This document shows, piece by piece, positions 16,470 through 27,360 of a stretch of DNA of 64,000 nucleotides. The stretch spans positions 20,080-84,079 of the forward strand of contig NZ_LMRV01000031.1 of assembly GCF_001428245.1 (NCBI RefSeq), in the 5' to 3' direction. How positions within the stretch are numbered: position 1 is the stretch's first letter; every line of letters starts with the position of its first letter. The DNA is from Paenibacillus sp. Soil522 (GTDB lineage Bacteria > Bacillota > Bacilli > Paenibacillales > Paenibacillaceae). The translations under genes were made by a program, and so were the position numbers. Under the pieces are notes generated by a model. That model made no database searches. It was not told the DNA's origin and worked only from the letters and a program-made list of their open reading frames with translations.

Positions 16470-17885
16470 TTAAACCTGCGTAACCTTGATGAGGTTAGTG
16501 GCGCCTGCCTGTCCGATCGGAACGCCGGCAGAGAGAACAATGGTGTCGCCTGTTTCAATCAGTCCGGTCAGCTTGGCATTGCGCGTTGCGGATTCGAACA
16601 TCTCGTCGGTTGTCGTCACGCTATCACCCTTAACCGGGATAACGCCGGATAGTAAACAAATCTTCGGCAGCACATTGTCATGCTGCGTAATCGCGATAAT
16701 CGGCGCCTTCGGACGGTATTTGGATACCATGCGTGCCGTAAAGCCGCTTTCTGTCGAAGTCAGAATCGCTCTGGCGCTCAGCTCAAGCGAGGAGCTAACG
16801 ACGCCTTGACTGATAACCTCGGTAATGTTCGTGCTTTGCTGTGATCTCTTTTTATCGAACTGCTCATTGTAGTCGATCATGGATTCCGCTTTTTTCGCGA
16901 TGGAAGCCATTGTCTGTACGGATTGAACCGGATATTTTCCGGCAGCCGTCTCACCGGAGAGCATCACAACATCCGCGCCTTGGATTACGGCATTAGCAAC
17001 GTCGCTAACCTCAGCTCTCGTCGGACGAGGGTTCACCTGCATCGATTCCAACATGTGCGTAGCAACGATAACCGGCTTGCCTACCAGGTTGCATTTGTTG
17101 ATCATTTCACGCTGCATCATCGGTACGTCTTCAATCGGCACCTCTACGCCAAGATCTCCGCGCGCTACCATGATGCCGTCGGAAGCTTCGATGATCGCAT
17201 CGAGATTGCTCATGCCCTCTTCATTTTCGATTTTGGAAATGATCTGTACATGTCCCGCATTCGCTTCCTCGAGAATGTTGCGAATTTCCAAAATATCCTC
17301 TGCTTTTCGGACGAAAGAAGCAGCAATGATCTCGACATTATGCTGCATGCCAAAATGGATATGCACCACGTCGCGCTCCGTTACGCCGGGAAGCGTCGTT
17401 TTAATACCCGGCAGGTTGACGCCCTTGCGCGGTTTCAGCGTTCCGCCGCTAACGATTTTGCAGCGAATATCATTTCCGTCTACGGACAGCACCGTAAGAT
17501 CAACGAGCCCGTCGTCAATCAGAATCCGGTCACCCGGCTTAACGACAAGCGGCAGCTCGGCATAATTCACCGGCAGACGAGCCGCATCGCCCAGTACATC
17601 CTCCGTCGTTAAAATCAGCTCTTCGCCGATGACCAGCTCGCAAGAGGCCTCTTTCAGCTTGCCGATCCGTACCTCAGGCCCTTTAATGTCCATCATAATC
17701 GGCACGAAAGTGTTGAGCTCCCGCGCGGCTTGCCGTATATTTTTCATTCGCATTACATGATCTTCTAATTCGCCGTGAGCCATATTCAGTCTGCCAACAG
17801 TCATTCCTGCTTGGATCATTTCTTTGATCGTTGAAACGGAGTCGCAAGCGGGACCCATTGTACAAATAATTTTTGTTTTTAGCAT
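16470..17885 (-). CDS. pyk: Pyruvate kinase, short form
   Basis: The 471-residue enzyme converts phosphoenolpyruvate and ADP to pyruvate and ATP in glycolysis. Barrel and B-domain landmarks are present: TKIICTMGPACDS, VGRLNMAHGE (substrate arginine), MMDIKGPEVRIG, IISKIENEEG with the catalytic lysine, MVARGDLGVEVP, and NPRPTRAEVSDVANAV with GETAAGKYP. The usual NFSHG reads NMAHG and the usual ATQML reads ATHML. It ends after the regulatory C domain (NLIKVTQV) and lacks the extra PEP-utiliser-like C-terminal domain of the main Bacillus and Geobacillus enzyme, so it may be a second paralogue. GAGGAGG precedes the ATG. Divergent from the AraC regulator. Confidence 0.93.
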   Translation of the reverse strand: MLKTKIICTMGPACDSVSTIKEMIQAGMTVGRLNMAHGELEDHVMRMKNIRQAARELNTFVPIMMDIKGPEVRIGKLKEASCELVIGEELILTTEDVLGDAARLPVNYAELPLVVKPGDRILIDDGLVDLTVLSVDGNDIRCKIVSGGTLKPRKGVNLPGIKTTLPGVTERDVVHIHFGMQHNVEIIAASFVRKAEDILEIRNILEEANAGHVQIISKIENEEGMSNLDAIIEASDGIMVARGDLGVEVPIEDVPMMQREMINKCNLVGKPVIVATHMLESMQVNPRPTRAEVSDVANAVIQGADVVMLSGETAAGKYPVQSVQTMASIAKKAESMIDYNEQFDKKRSQQSTNITEVISQGVVSSSLELSARAILTSTESGFTARMVSKYRPKAPIIAITQHDNVLPKICLLSGVIPVKGDSVTTTDEMFESATRNAKLTGLIETGDTIVLSAGVPIGQAGATNLIKVTQV

Positions 17886-17990
17886 GTTGTAGGCCTCCTC
17901 GTTTTTTTCATTGTAACGCGAAAGCTCGAAAGAGAATGAGAACTATAGTATAATGAATGTACTATAGTACAGTATTGAGGGGCGTTAATC

Positions 17991-18773
17991 ATGATTGCAA
18001 TTTCGGAAGTGCATCAGGACAACGGAGCAGATTGGTACGAGGAGGGAGAGGGGCGCAATCTAACCTTTCACCTCTCGCTTGTGACCTACGGGAAATGTGT
18101 CTATTGGGTAAACGAGGAGAAGGTTATTTTGGAGAAAGGCGATATGCTCCTTATACCAGGCCATATTCCGTACTATGGAAAAGGCATTCCGACAGTCGTG
18201 CACACGAAGTATGTAGTCAATTTTCGTAAAAGCGCGGCGGAGCGGGGACTGCCCCTCCTTCAGCTGCAGGAGCCGCTCAAGCAAAGGCTCGGCTGCTTTG
18301 AGGTTATACAGGAACGGCTCAGGGGGATTTTGACTCAATATAAGGAGAGACCCGCCTACTTTGAGCTGATGTCGGAGGCGCTGCTGACAGAGGTCTTAAT
18401 TTATTTGAATCAGGAGAAGGACCGCGGCATGATCTCCTCCGAAAAGCATCGGCGTGTGGACAGCATGAGGCAGTATATATCGACCCATTACCGTGAGAAG
18501 GTGACCAAAGAGGAGCTGGGGGATGTCATCAGCACGACGCCGAATTACGCTGCGGCCTTGTTCAAAGCCGTTACCAACCAGACGATCAGCGAATACGTGC
18601 ACAATCAGCGGATGAAGACGGCAATCTATATGCTGACCGAATCGCAGCTGATGATCAGTGAAATCGCTGACTATTTAGGCTATAACGATGTCTCCTATTT
18701 TTATCGCATCTTCAAGCGCAGCACGGGAAGCTCACCTTCTGACTTTTTGCATGAGCGGTCTTCAACGGTTTAA
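17991..18773 (+). CDS. AraC-family regulator with cupin-like sensor domain
   Basis: The 260-residue protein has an N-terminal cupin-like domain (residues 15-90; WVNEEKVILEKGDMLLIPG) and a C-terminal pair of AraC helix-turn-helices (about 160-255; RQYISTHYREKVTKEELGDV, SEIADYLGYNDVSYFYRIFK). The inducer is unknown. It is divergent from pyk across 105 bases that contain the dyad-like sequence actatag...ctatagta (17942-17969), a possible operator. GAGGGG precedes the ATG. Control of the pyk gene or of itself is plausible but only positional. Confidence 0.85.
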   Translation: MIAISEVHQDNGADWYEEGEGRNLTFHLSLVTYGKCVYWVNEEKVILEKGDMLLIPGHIPYYGKGIPTVVHTKYVVNFRKSAAERGLPLLQLQEPLKQRLGCFEVIQERLRGILTQYKERPAYFELMSEALLTEVLIYLNQEKDRGMISSEKHRRVDSMRQYISTHYREKVTKEELGDVISTTPNYAAALFKAVTNQTISEYVHNQRMKTAIYMLTESQLMISEIADYLGYNDVSYFYRIFKRSTGSSPSDFLHERSSTV

Positions 18774-18829
18774 AGCGGGACTCTGCTGTATTGACTATTC
18801 GGAATATTCTGATTACAATTTATCCAGAA

Positions 18830-19126
18830 ATAGGCATTGACCAAAGACATGATTACCTATACGGGCTGTCCAGAGAGAGAGGCTATGGCTGAGAGCTTCT
18901 CCAGCAACCGATTGCGTAATTACCCCTTTGCAGCCGTGTTATTGAACCCGCAGTCTATTGTTGCGGCTGTAAATAACACCGTTTCATCCCCGTCACCGGA
19001 TGCTCAATAAGGATCTTGCTCCAGCTATGGTCTGGCGGTCAGCCAGTTGCATAAGCAGCAGATCGAATGAGGGTGGAACCACGAGCTGAACGCACTCGTC
19101 CCTTTGTGGAGAGATGTGTTTTTTTG
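18830..19126 (+). promoter_or_regulatory. T-box leader of thrS
   Basis: The T-box core reads gggtggaaccacg at 19071-19083, preceded by aatga, matching the conserved antiterminator bulge motif. Upstream, ccagagagagag...ggctgagag (18874-18900) matches the distal stem I features, and taattacccctttg at 18918-18930 offers a candidate threonine specifier ACC at 18922-18924. A hairpin with gtgtttttttg follows at 19091-19126 as terminator. T-boxes bind uncharged tRNA through the specifier and the tRNA 3' end; threonine limitation should raise thrS transcription. The specifier choice is inference. Confidence 0.85.
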
Positions 19127-19156
19127 CGTTCTACTAATTCGATCGGAGGCTGCATG

Positions 19157-21070
19157 ATGAGTATTGCGATTACATTACCGGATGGGACAGTTAAGGAGTA
19201 TCAGAAAGGGACGACCGTGAGGCAAATCGCCGAATCCATCAGTGCGGGACTCGGAAAAAAGGCAGTGGCGGGCAAAGTGGACGGCAAGCTTGTCGATTTG
19301 AACCACGCTATTCAGGCAAGCTGTCACGTAGAGATCGTAACGCTTGAAGGAGCGGAAGGGCTTCAGCTTTACCACCACAGCACAGCTCACGTCATGGCGC
19401 AGGCTATTAAACGCGTCTATGGGGATAAGGCTGTCAAGCTGGGGATCGGCCCGGTCATTGAAGACGGCTTCTATTATGACATCGACATCGAGAAGCCGTT
19501 GTCGAGCGAGGATCTTGCCGCTATTGAAGCGGAAATGAACAAGGTCATTCAAGAAAACCTGCCCATTAAGCGCCGCGAAGTGAGCCGCGAGGAGGCAGTG
19601 GAGCTTTTCTCACAGCTGGAAGAACCGCTTAAGCTGGAATTGATCCGCGATTTGCAGGAGGACTCCGTCATTACGCTGTACGAGCAAGGCGAGTTTACCG
19701 ATCTTTGCCGGGGCCCGCATCTGCCGTCTACAGGGCGGATAAAAGCGTTCAAGCTGCAGCACGTCGCCGGCGCCTACTGGCGCGGAAATTCAGACAACAA
19801 AATGCTGCAACGGATATATGGAACGTCCTTCCCTAAGAAGGCGCAGCTGGAGGAGCATTTGCATCTGCTCGAGGAAGCGAAGAAGCGCGATCACCGCAAG
19901 CTGGGCAAGGAGCTGGAGCTGTTCATGTTCTCCGAGGAGGCGCCCGGCATGCCGTTCTACCTGCCTAACGGAATGACGATCCGTACGGAGCTGGAGAGCT
20001 TTGTCCGCGAGCTGCAGCGGCAGCGGGATTACGAGGAAGTACGGACGCCGTTTATGATGAACAACCGGCTGTGGGAGCAATCAGGACACTGGGAGCATTA
20101 CAAAGAAAACATGTATTTTACTGATGTTGACGATACGACTTATGCGCTTAAGCCGATGAACTGCCCGGGGCATATGCTTATTTTCAAAAACAGCCTGCAC
20201 TCCTACCGGGAGCTGCCGATTCGGATTTCGGAATTCGGCCAGGTTCACCGGCATGAATATTCAGGGGCGCTCAGCGGCATGATGCGAGTGCGTACGTTCT
20301 GTCAGGATGATGCGCATCTATTCGTTCGGCCTGATCAGATTGAAGAGGAAATTAGCCGTACGATTGTTTTGATCGATCATATTTACGGCGTATTCGGCTT
20401 CGAATACAAGATCGAGCTGTCGACGAGGCCCGAGGATTCTATGGGCTCTGAGGAGCTGTGGAATCAAGCGGAGCAATCGCTGCGAAGCGTGCTGGACAGC
20501 CGCAGCATTCCATATCGCGTGAATGAAGGCGACGGCGCATTTTACGGACCGAAAATCGACTTCCACATTCTTGATGCCCTAAAGCGCAGCTGGCAATGCG
20601 GCACGATCCAGCTTGATTTCCAAATGCCGGATAAGTTCGATTTGGCCTACATTGGCGAGGATAGCCAGAAGCATCGGCCCGTCGTCATTCACCGCGCGGT
20701 GTACGGCTCGATCGACCGGTTCATCGGTATTTTGACCGAGCATTTCTCAGGCGCGTTTCCGCTATGGCTGGCTCCCGTTCAGGTTAAGCTTCTGCCTGTC
20801 TCGGAGAAGTATATCGATTACGCTTTGCAAGTTAAGCAAGTGCTGTCCGATGCGGGCATTCGCACGCAGGTGGATACGCGAAATGAAAAGCTGGGCTATA
20901 AGATCCGCGAAGCGGGGCTTGCGAAGGTGCCCTACACGCTCGTGCTGGGTGAGAATGAGAAAAATGCAGGTACTGCAGCGCTAAGGAAAAGGGGCGAGGG
21001 AGACCTCGGGTCGCAAACGATTGGCGAAATTTCTCAGCGTATCAAGGATGAGATTCAGGCTAAGTTATAA
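19157..21070 (+). CDS. thrS: Threonyl-tRNA synthetase
   Basis: The 637-residue enzyme charges tRNA-Thr in the cytoplasm. Domains in order are TGS (about 1-62, ITLPDGTVKEYQKGTTV), the editing domain with HHSTAHVMAQA, the SAD region, the class II catalytic core (about 240-530) and the anticodon-binding domain (FPLWLAPVQVKLLPVSEKY onward). Zinc and active-site elements are visible in MNCPGHM, HRHEYSGALSGMMRVR, FCQDDAH and VVIHRAVYGSIDRF. The second of two consecutive ATGs is chosen because GGAGG ends 7 bases before it; a longer in-frame reading from 19067 starts inside the T-box and is not real. Bacillales can have two copies (thrS, thrZ). Confidence 0.97.
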   Translation: MSIAITLPDGTVKEYQKGTTVRQIAESISAGLGKKAVAGKVDGKLVDLNHAIQASCHVEIVTLEGAEGLQLYHHSTAHVMAQAIKRVYGDKAVKLGIGPVIEDGFYYDIDIEKPLSSEDLAAIEAEMNKVIQENLPIKRREVSREEAVELFSQLEEPLKLELIRDLQEDSVITLYEQGEFTDLCRGPHLPSTGRIKAFKLQHVAGAYWRGNSDNKMLQRIYGTSFPKKAQLEEHLHLLEEAKKRDHRKLGKELELFMFSEEAPGMPFYLPNGMTIRTELESFVRELQRQRDYEEVRTPFMMNNRLWEQSGHWEHYKENMYFTDVDDTTYALKPMNCPGHMLIFKNSLHSYRELPIRISEFGQVHRHEYSGALSGMMRVRTFCQDDAHLFVRPDQIEEEISRTIVLIDHIYGVFGFEYKIELSTRPEDSMGSEELWNQAEQSLRSVLDSRSIPYRVNEGDGAFYGPKIDFHILDALKRSWQCGTIQLDFQMPDKFDLAYIGEDSQKHRPVVIHRAVYGSIDRFIGILTEHFSGAFPLWLAPVQVKLLPVSEKYIDYALQVKQVLSDAGIRTQVDTRNEKLGYKIREAGLAKVPYTLVLGENEKNAGTAALRKRGEGDLGSQTIGEISQRIKDEIQAKL

Positions 21071-21089
21071 TTGCCGCAGAAAGAAATAG

Positions 21090-21136
21090 AAGTGAGCTTT
21101 GACCATTGATCGAATGGCGGAGCTCACTTTTTTTAT
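21090..21136 (+). terminator. Terminator of thrS
   Basis: agtgagct...agctcact with inner gaccatt/aatgg pairing, followed by a run of Ts. Located 20 bases after the thrS stop. Confidence 0.8.
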
Positions 21137-21463
21137 TTTGTGAAAGGGATGATAGGGCACGGACGGGTGCAGCTTTGCGAGTCTATCCTGCACTATTGCT
21201 CTGTAGAGACTCCAAATCGGAGCTTATCGGATCGAGAAAGGCGTCTCAAGTGCGAGTGTGCAGGATAGCTCAATTCGTTAGCCGGAAAAAAGAAAAGATC
21301 GTGCATTTGTGCAATATAGCACAGCGGGAGACGGTACTGCAGGAGAACGCGAATAATAGACAATCATCGAAACACAAAGAGAAGCAGCATCATATGATGA
21401 AGGGAATAGACCAATAAACGGATGTGCGCTACAGGAAATAGGATATCGTAGGAGGGACTGCGG
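21137..21463. other. Gene-free stretch with inverted repeats before mccA, probable dispersed repeat
   Basis: No gene is convincing. Perfect inverted repeats ctatcctgcac (21183-21193) and gtgcaggatag (21257-21267) enclose 63 bases, and gtgcatttgtgcaatatagcac-like pairing lies near 21301. The structure resembles a palindromic dispersed repeat rather than a known riboswitch; no S-box or T-box core was found. GGAGGG before the mccA start ends the region. Confidence 0.4.
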
Positions 21464-23537
<2,074 letters not shown>

Positions 23538-23747
23538 AACAGCTATTTGATGCTGAAAACAGAGCAATTCCTACGAGCATTACGGTTTTTCGTTGCCGTG
23601 CGAATGGATAGCAGCATGCCCCACTCCTTTTTATTGAATAAAAGCGAATATTTATAAAATTGGGAAGGATTGTGAACGGTCCAGCTAGAATATTGGTTAA
23701 TGCAACAATATTGAAGCTAGCCTCCTGGAAAGGTTAATTGATACAAC

Positions 23748-25328
23748 ATGATGAATAACAATAGAATTAAAGAAGCGCATAATAAATGCCGGCTGCAGGG
23801 GCTTGATCCGGATAAGCTGCCAATCCATACAGAATGGTTTTCTGGTACGGAGCTGGAAGCGCAGCGAAGCCGTTATAAAGAAGCCATCGAGGTTATCGGT
23901 TTTTTTGTCGATAAGTTTCTTTCCTCTGTGTCCGGTGATCCTTTCTTCGTTGCGATTTCGGATAACGAGGGCTATATTTTGGAATTCAAAGGCGACGCTT
24001 CTATTATTAGCACGGTGCGTCAGCTGGGAATTACAGAAGGAGTACGATTTTCGGAAGAGCTTGGTCCAAATGCGATTGATTTCAGCCTGCGCTACAATCA
24101 GCCTAATCAACTCATAGGCGAGGATCATTACCATAAGGTGCTGCATGAACTCGCTTGCTACACAGCTCCGTTCCGCAAGGAGGAAAACGGCGAGCCGCTG
24201 GGTACCATTTCGCTAATGACCAGCATCCAATTCGCCCATCCTTATTTGATTGCTCTCTTATGCACGATCGTCGATTCCATTGAGCGCGAGCTTCTATTAC
24301 GGAGGCATAATACCCAGCTGCAAATACTGAATCAGGTTCTTCTGGAGACCAATTATTATGGTGTCATTATTACAGATGCGCTGGGAGTTATTGTGGAAAT
24401 AAATGGAAACAGTGCAGCAATACTCGGTAATACCGAGGATGGGAGGCGCGGCTTCTTAGGCAAGAGCGTATTTGAAATGAGTATGATTGGAGCCTATTTT
24501 GAACGCGTTATTGTGCATCGGGAGCCGTGTGTAGGCATAGAGGTAGCGATTAAAGTAAGGAATTCGCAAAATTATTATATACTTGATGTGGTGCCAGTGT
24601 ACGATAATGAGCATCAGCTTACCCGGGTGGTAGGCAGCCTGCGGGACATTACCGAAATGAAGACGACGGAGGAACTGCTGCGGAATACCGAGAAACTAGG
24701 ATTTGCCGGTCAGATCGCAGTCAGCATTGCGCATGAAATTCGCAACCCGATGACTACGGTCAAGGGCATGCTTCAATTGTGCAGTAAAACGACCAATCCT
24801 CTCCACTACAACGTCATGATGTCTGAGCTGGAGCGTATGAATGCGATTGTGGGTGAGTTTTTAATTTTAGGAAGGCCGCAGGCGGTTGAATATAAAGAAG
24901 AGCAATGCGCGATCATTTTGCAAGAGGCCATATCCGTGTTTGAAATGCAATTCGAAATGAACGGCATCCGGATTCATAGTGAATTTGGTGATATGAAGAT
25001 GGTTCGATGCGACCGTGATCAAGTGAAGCAGGTTTTCCTGAACATTTTGAAAAATGCGTTGGAAGCTCTGCCCTTCGGCGGCGAGGTGAACATCCGGCTG
25101 GATGCTGTTGATGGCTTCCAGCGGATTCGGTTTACCGATAACGGCGTCGGAATGACGGATGAAGTACTGCAGCGCATCGGGCAGCCCTTTCATACGACAA
25201 GACCCGACGGAAATGGCCTCGGCATGATGATCGTGGATAAAATCATTTCTTCGCATGACGGCCGCCTGGCGATATCGAGCGAATTAGGCGTCGGGACGAC
25301 GGTAGAAGTATCGTTCCCCGGCATATAA
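23748..25328 (+). CDS. Soluble PAS-domain sensor histidine kinase
   Basis: The 526-residue protein has no membrane segment. Residues 30-185 form a GAF-like region of the sigma54-activator (AcoR) type, 195-310 a PAS domain (GVIITDALGVIVEINGNSAA), 315-380 a HisKA domain with H329 in SIAHEIRNPMTTVKGM, and 420-525 the ATPase with NILKNALEAL, FTDNGVGM and GNGLGMMIVDKII. The cytosolic PAS-HisKA plan is like sporulation kinases KinA/KinE, which feed the Spo0F phosphorelay. There is no response regulator beside it, which fits an orphan kinase of that kind. The sporulation role is inference. Confidence 0.88.
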   Translation: MMNNNRIKEAHNKCRLQGLDPDKLPIHTEWFSGTELEAQRSRYKEAIEVIGFFVDKFLSSVSGDPFFVAISDNEGYILEFKGDASIISTVRQLGITEGVRFSEELGPNAIDFSLRYNQPNQLIGEDHYHKVLHELACYTAPFRKEENGEPLGTISLMTSIQFAHPYLIALLCTIVDSIERELLLRRHNTQLQILNQVLLETNYYGVIITDALGVIVEINGNSAAILGNTEDGRRGFLGKSVFEMSMIGAYFERVIVHREPCVGIEVAIKVRNSQNYYILDVVPVYDNEHQLTRVVGSLRDITEMKTTEELLRNTEKLGFAGQIAVSIAHEIRNPMTTVKGMLQLCSKTTNPLHYNVMMSELERMNAIVGEFLILGRPQAVEYKEEQCAIILQEAISVFEMQFEMNGIRIHSEFGDMKMVRCDRDQVKQVFLNILKNALEALPFGGEVNIRLDAVDGFQRIRFTDNGVGMTDEVLQRIGQPFHTTRPDGNGLGMMIVDKIISSHDGRLAISSELGVGTTVEVSFPGI

Positions 25329-25394
25329 AGGCATAATGACGACGGCCAAATGCGGCACTAAGCCGATGAGCAGCAGCCGTTAACTATATTAAAT

Positions 25395-25435
25395 GAAAGC
25401 GCGTCTCGAATTCTGAGATGCGCTTTCTGCTGTTT
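25395..25435. terminator. Terminator between converging genes
   Basis: gaaagcgcgtctc (25395-25407) pairs with gagatgcgctttc (25415-25427) with one G-T pair. It lies between the kinase gene and the minus-strand coiled-coil gene and can serve both. Confidence 0.65.
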
Positions 25436-25441
25436 TCTAAC

Positions 25442-26260
25442 CTATTTGACGGCTAGCTGCGTGTCGACCTTTGCGATAATGCTCATCGTTTGCTGCTCGT
25501 ACGCGTATATGTTTTGCTTAAGGTCGTTAATCTGCTTCATATAGGCGAGCATCCTCGTAAAGGAGCTTAAAGTCGCTGTCGAATCCCTCTTTCTCACCAC
25601 TTGGTTTAAGATAGAGGCTTCGGTCGTAAACTGTTGTTTTGTACGGCTGATGGAGCTCTTGGAAGCTTTGATTTTCACTTTAACCGGGTCGATATCACTC
25701 AGAAGATCCCGCAGCTTTTTTATGGTCTTAGTGGTGCTTGCTTTTGCGGTCTTAAGCACCGCTTCCTTGCTGCGTATATCCAGCTTGGCAAGCTGAACGG
25801 CGGCCTTTGCCATTTCAACCTGCGGCTTAAGCAAACCGGTCAGTGTCTTGTCCTTGAACGACTTCGCGATGCTCAGCTGCTGGTTCAATGAATCATAGAG
25901 ATTGAATAAGGGCTCATACTTCTGCTTGGCCTGTATCACGGCAGCCTCAAGCCTCCGCAGCTTCTCCGCGTCTACTTCTTTTATTCGCTTGCGCGTTGCG
26001 AGGATAGCCTCCTCATTCCGGTAATGAAGATTGTCTATTCTCGTATCCCAGTCGGCCGACTGCTTCTGTATGGTTTGCAATTCAGCATATTGCGATGCTA
26101 GTTTGGCAGCTGTCGCTTTATCCGCAGCTCCTTTCATTTTGTCAAAAGCGGCTTTGGCCGTAGCGCTGAACTCGAACGAAACGGCGGCAAGGACGGTTGG
26201 ACTAACAAGCGCGAGTAAGAGGACGAGCCCTAGTGCGGTTAACCTTGAAATAAAACGCAT
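25442..26260 (-). CDS. Exported coiled-coil protein
   Basis: The 272-residue protein begins with a signal peptide (MRFISRLTALGLVLLLALV, cleavage near VLAA) and is then almost entirely alpha-helical, with lysine- and alanine-rich heptad-like stretches (ATRKRIKEVDAEKLRRLEAA, KTAKASTTKTIKKLRDLL). Helical arrays like this occur in exported scaffold or surface proteins. No enzymatic motif or anchor is seen, and the family is not recognised. AAAGGAGG precedes the ATG. A terminator separates it from the upstream AraC gene, so it has its own transcript. Confidence 0.7.
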   Translation of the reverse strand: MRFISRLTALGLVLLLALVSPTVLAAVSFEFSATAKAAFDKMKGAADKATAAKLASQYAELQTIQKQSADWDTRIDNLHYRNEEAILATRKRIKEVDAEKLRRLEAAVIQAKQKYEPLFNLYDSLNQQLSIAKSFKDKTLTGLLKPQVEMAKAAVQLAKLDIRSKEAVLKTAKASTTKTIKKLRDLLSDIDPVKVKIKASKSSISRTKQQFTTEASILNQVVRKRDSTATLSSFTRMLAYMKQINDLKQNIYAYEQQTMSIIAKVDTQLAVK

Positions 26261-26302
26261 GATTTATGAAGCCTCCTTTGGCATGGTCAGACAACGCAAA
26301 AA

Positions 26303-26348
26303 AAGCACCTGCAAGATAGGCGTCATACGCCATCTCTTACGGGTGCTT
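26303..26348 (-). terminator. Terminator of the AraC/DUF6597 gene
   Basis: On the minus strand aagcacc...ggtgctt with an inner ggcgt-atg-acgcc stem is followed by seven Ts. An alternative pairing of cttacg (26355-26360 region) with cgtaag exists, but simple termination of the upstream gene explains the hairpin. Confidence 0.65.
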
Positions 26349-26427
26349 CCATCGTAAGCCGTGCTTATTTAACTGATTTCTACCAATATACAGGATGCTT
26401 CGGGCCACAGTCAAGCCGCCCGGCGAG

Positions 26428-27234
26428 CTACAAGGATATTGACTTGGCATACTCTTCCGGCGTTTTGCCGATAATGGATTTGAAGTCTTTTATGAAATGC
26501 GATTGATCATAATAGCCGAGATCGGCAGACAGCTTAAGCAGGTCATGATGGCTGCCGGAATCCATGGCCTCAGCCGCATTTTGCAGCCGGTAAAGCTTGA
26601 TGACCCACTTAGGGCTAATTCCGACGTACTGGTTAAATAAGCGCTGGAGCTTTCTTTTGTTTATATCGAATAAGCCGCATAGCTGTTCCACCCTGGTCAG
26701 ATCGGGATCCTCGAGAATACGTGCGATCATTTGATTAATGACCTTAATTGCTCCATCCTGCCCTGGAAGACGCTGCAAAAATAATGATTCCGTTAGCGCG
26801 ATCATGCCGGCCGGATCAGTCTCGGACTTAAGCTGCTGCTCGTAGTCTATTGCATTTATGCCGAAAACAGATTCAATAGACAGGGCTTGATCCTTAAGCA
26901 TGGAAAGCGGCGATTTGATAAAGGGATAAAACCCACCGGGCTGAAATTTTACGCCGAACACTTGCCCTTTGCCTTCTATTTTCTTCGTATACATGCGGCT
27001 GGCGACGCCGTAAATGCCGCTTCTATGGTCTTCCATAACCATATTGACACAAGGATTCGGAACGACGTCCTGCAAATAAGGGGCTTGGCCTTCCAAATTC
27101 CAGCTTACGATCCAGTAGTGCTTCACGAAATGCTGGAGCGGCCCGGAAGGCGCATAGCGAGTAAGCTGAAATTTTTTTTCGCCCTCGCTTAGCTGTAAAA
27201 TGCCCATGCTGCGCTTTTGGTCCGTTACTTTCAT
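26428..27234 (-). CDS. AraC-family regulator with DUF6597-type N-terminus
   Basis: The 268-residue protein has an N-terminal domain with QLTRYAPSGPLQHFVKHYW and VVPNPCVNMVMEDHRSG, and GVKFQPGGFYPF near residue 95, which is the DUF6597 pattern. The C-terminal AraC helix-turn-helix occupies about residues 165-265 (RRLFDINKRKLQRLFNQY-like first helix, ADLGYYDQSHFIKDFKSIIG second). The inducer is unknown. It is divergent from an SRPBCC-family gene across 126 bases, a common pairing, so it may control that gene. TAGGAGAG precedes the ATG. Confidence 0.85.
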   Translation of the reverse strand: MKVTDQKRSMGILQLSEGEKKFQLTRYAPSGPLQHFVKHYWIVSWNLEGQAPYLQDVVPNPCVNMVMEDHRSGIYGVASRMYTKKIEGKGQVFGVKFQPGGFYPFIKSPLSMLKDQALSIESVFGINAIDYEQQLKSETDPAGMIALTESLFLQRLPGQDGAIKVINQMIARILEDPDLTRVEQLCGLFDINKRKLQRLFNQYVGISPKWVIKLYRLQNAAEAMDSGSHHDLLKLSADLGYYDQSHFIKDFKSIIGKTPEEYAKSISL

Positions 27235-27360
27235 ATATAAATCTCTCCTATCGGCCGATTTGTCGCGTTTTTACAATACCAGCCATTCAAATAGCGTTAT
27301 ACTGCAGATAGAAACAAATGGAAGCTTACTTAAAAATAGAAGATAGAAGGAGTGTATCAC

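Noticed and set aside
19067..19156. Longer N-terminus for threonyl-tRNA synthetase from the ATG at 19067
   Set aside because: That ATG lies in the T-box core and the added residues are unlike the family; the GGAGG-preceded ATG pair matches the known start.
26303..26360. Possible attenuator or riboswitch before the coiled-coil protein gene
   Set aside because: The hairpin is fully explained as the terminator of the upstream AraC gene; no aptamer-like conserved core is seen.
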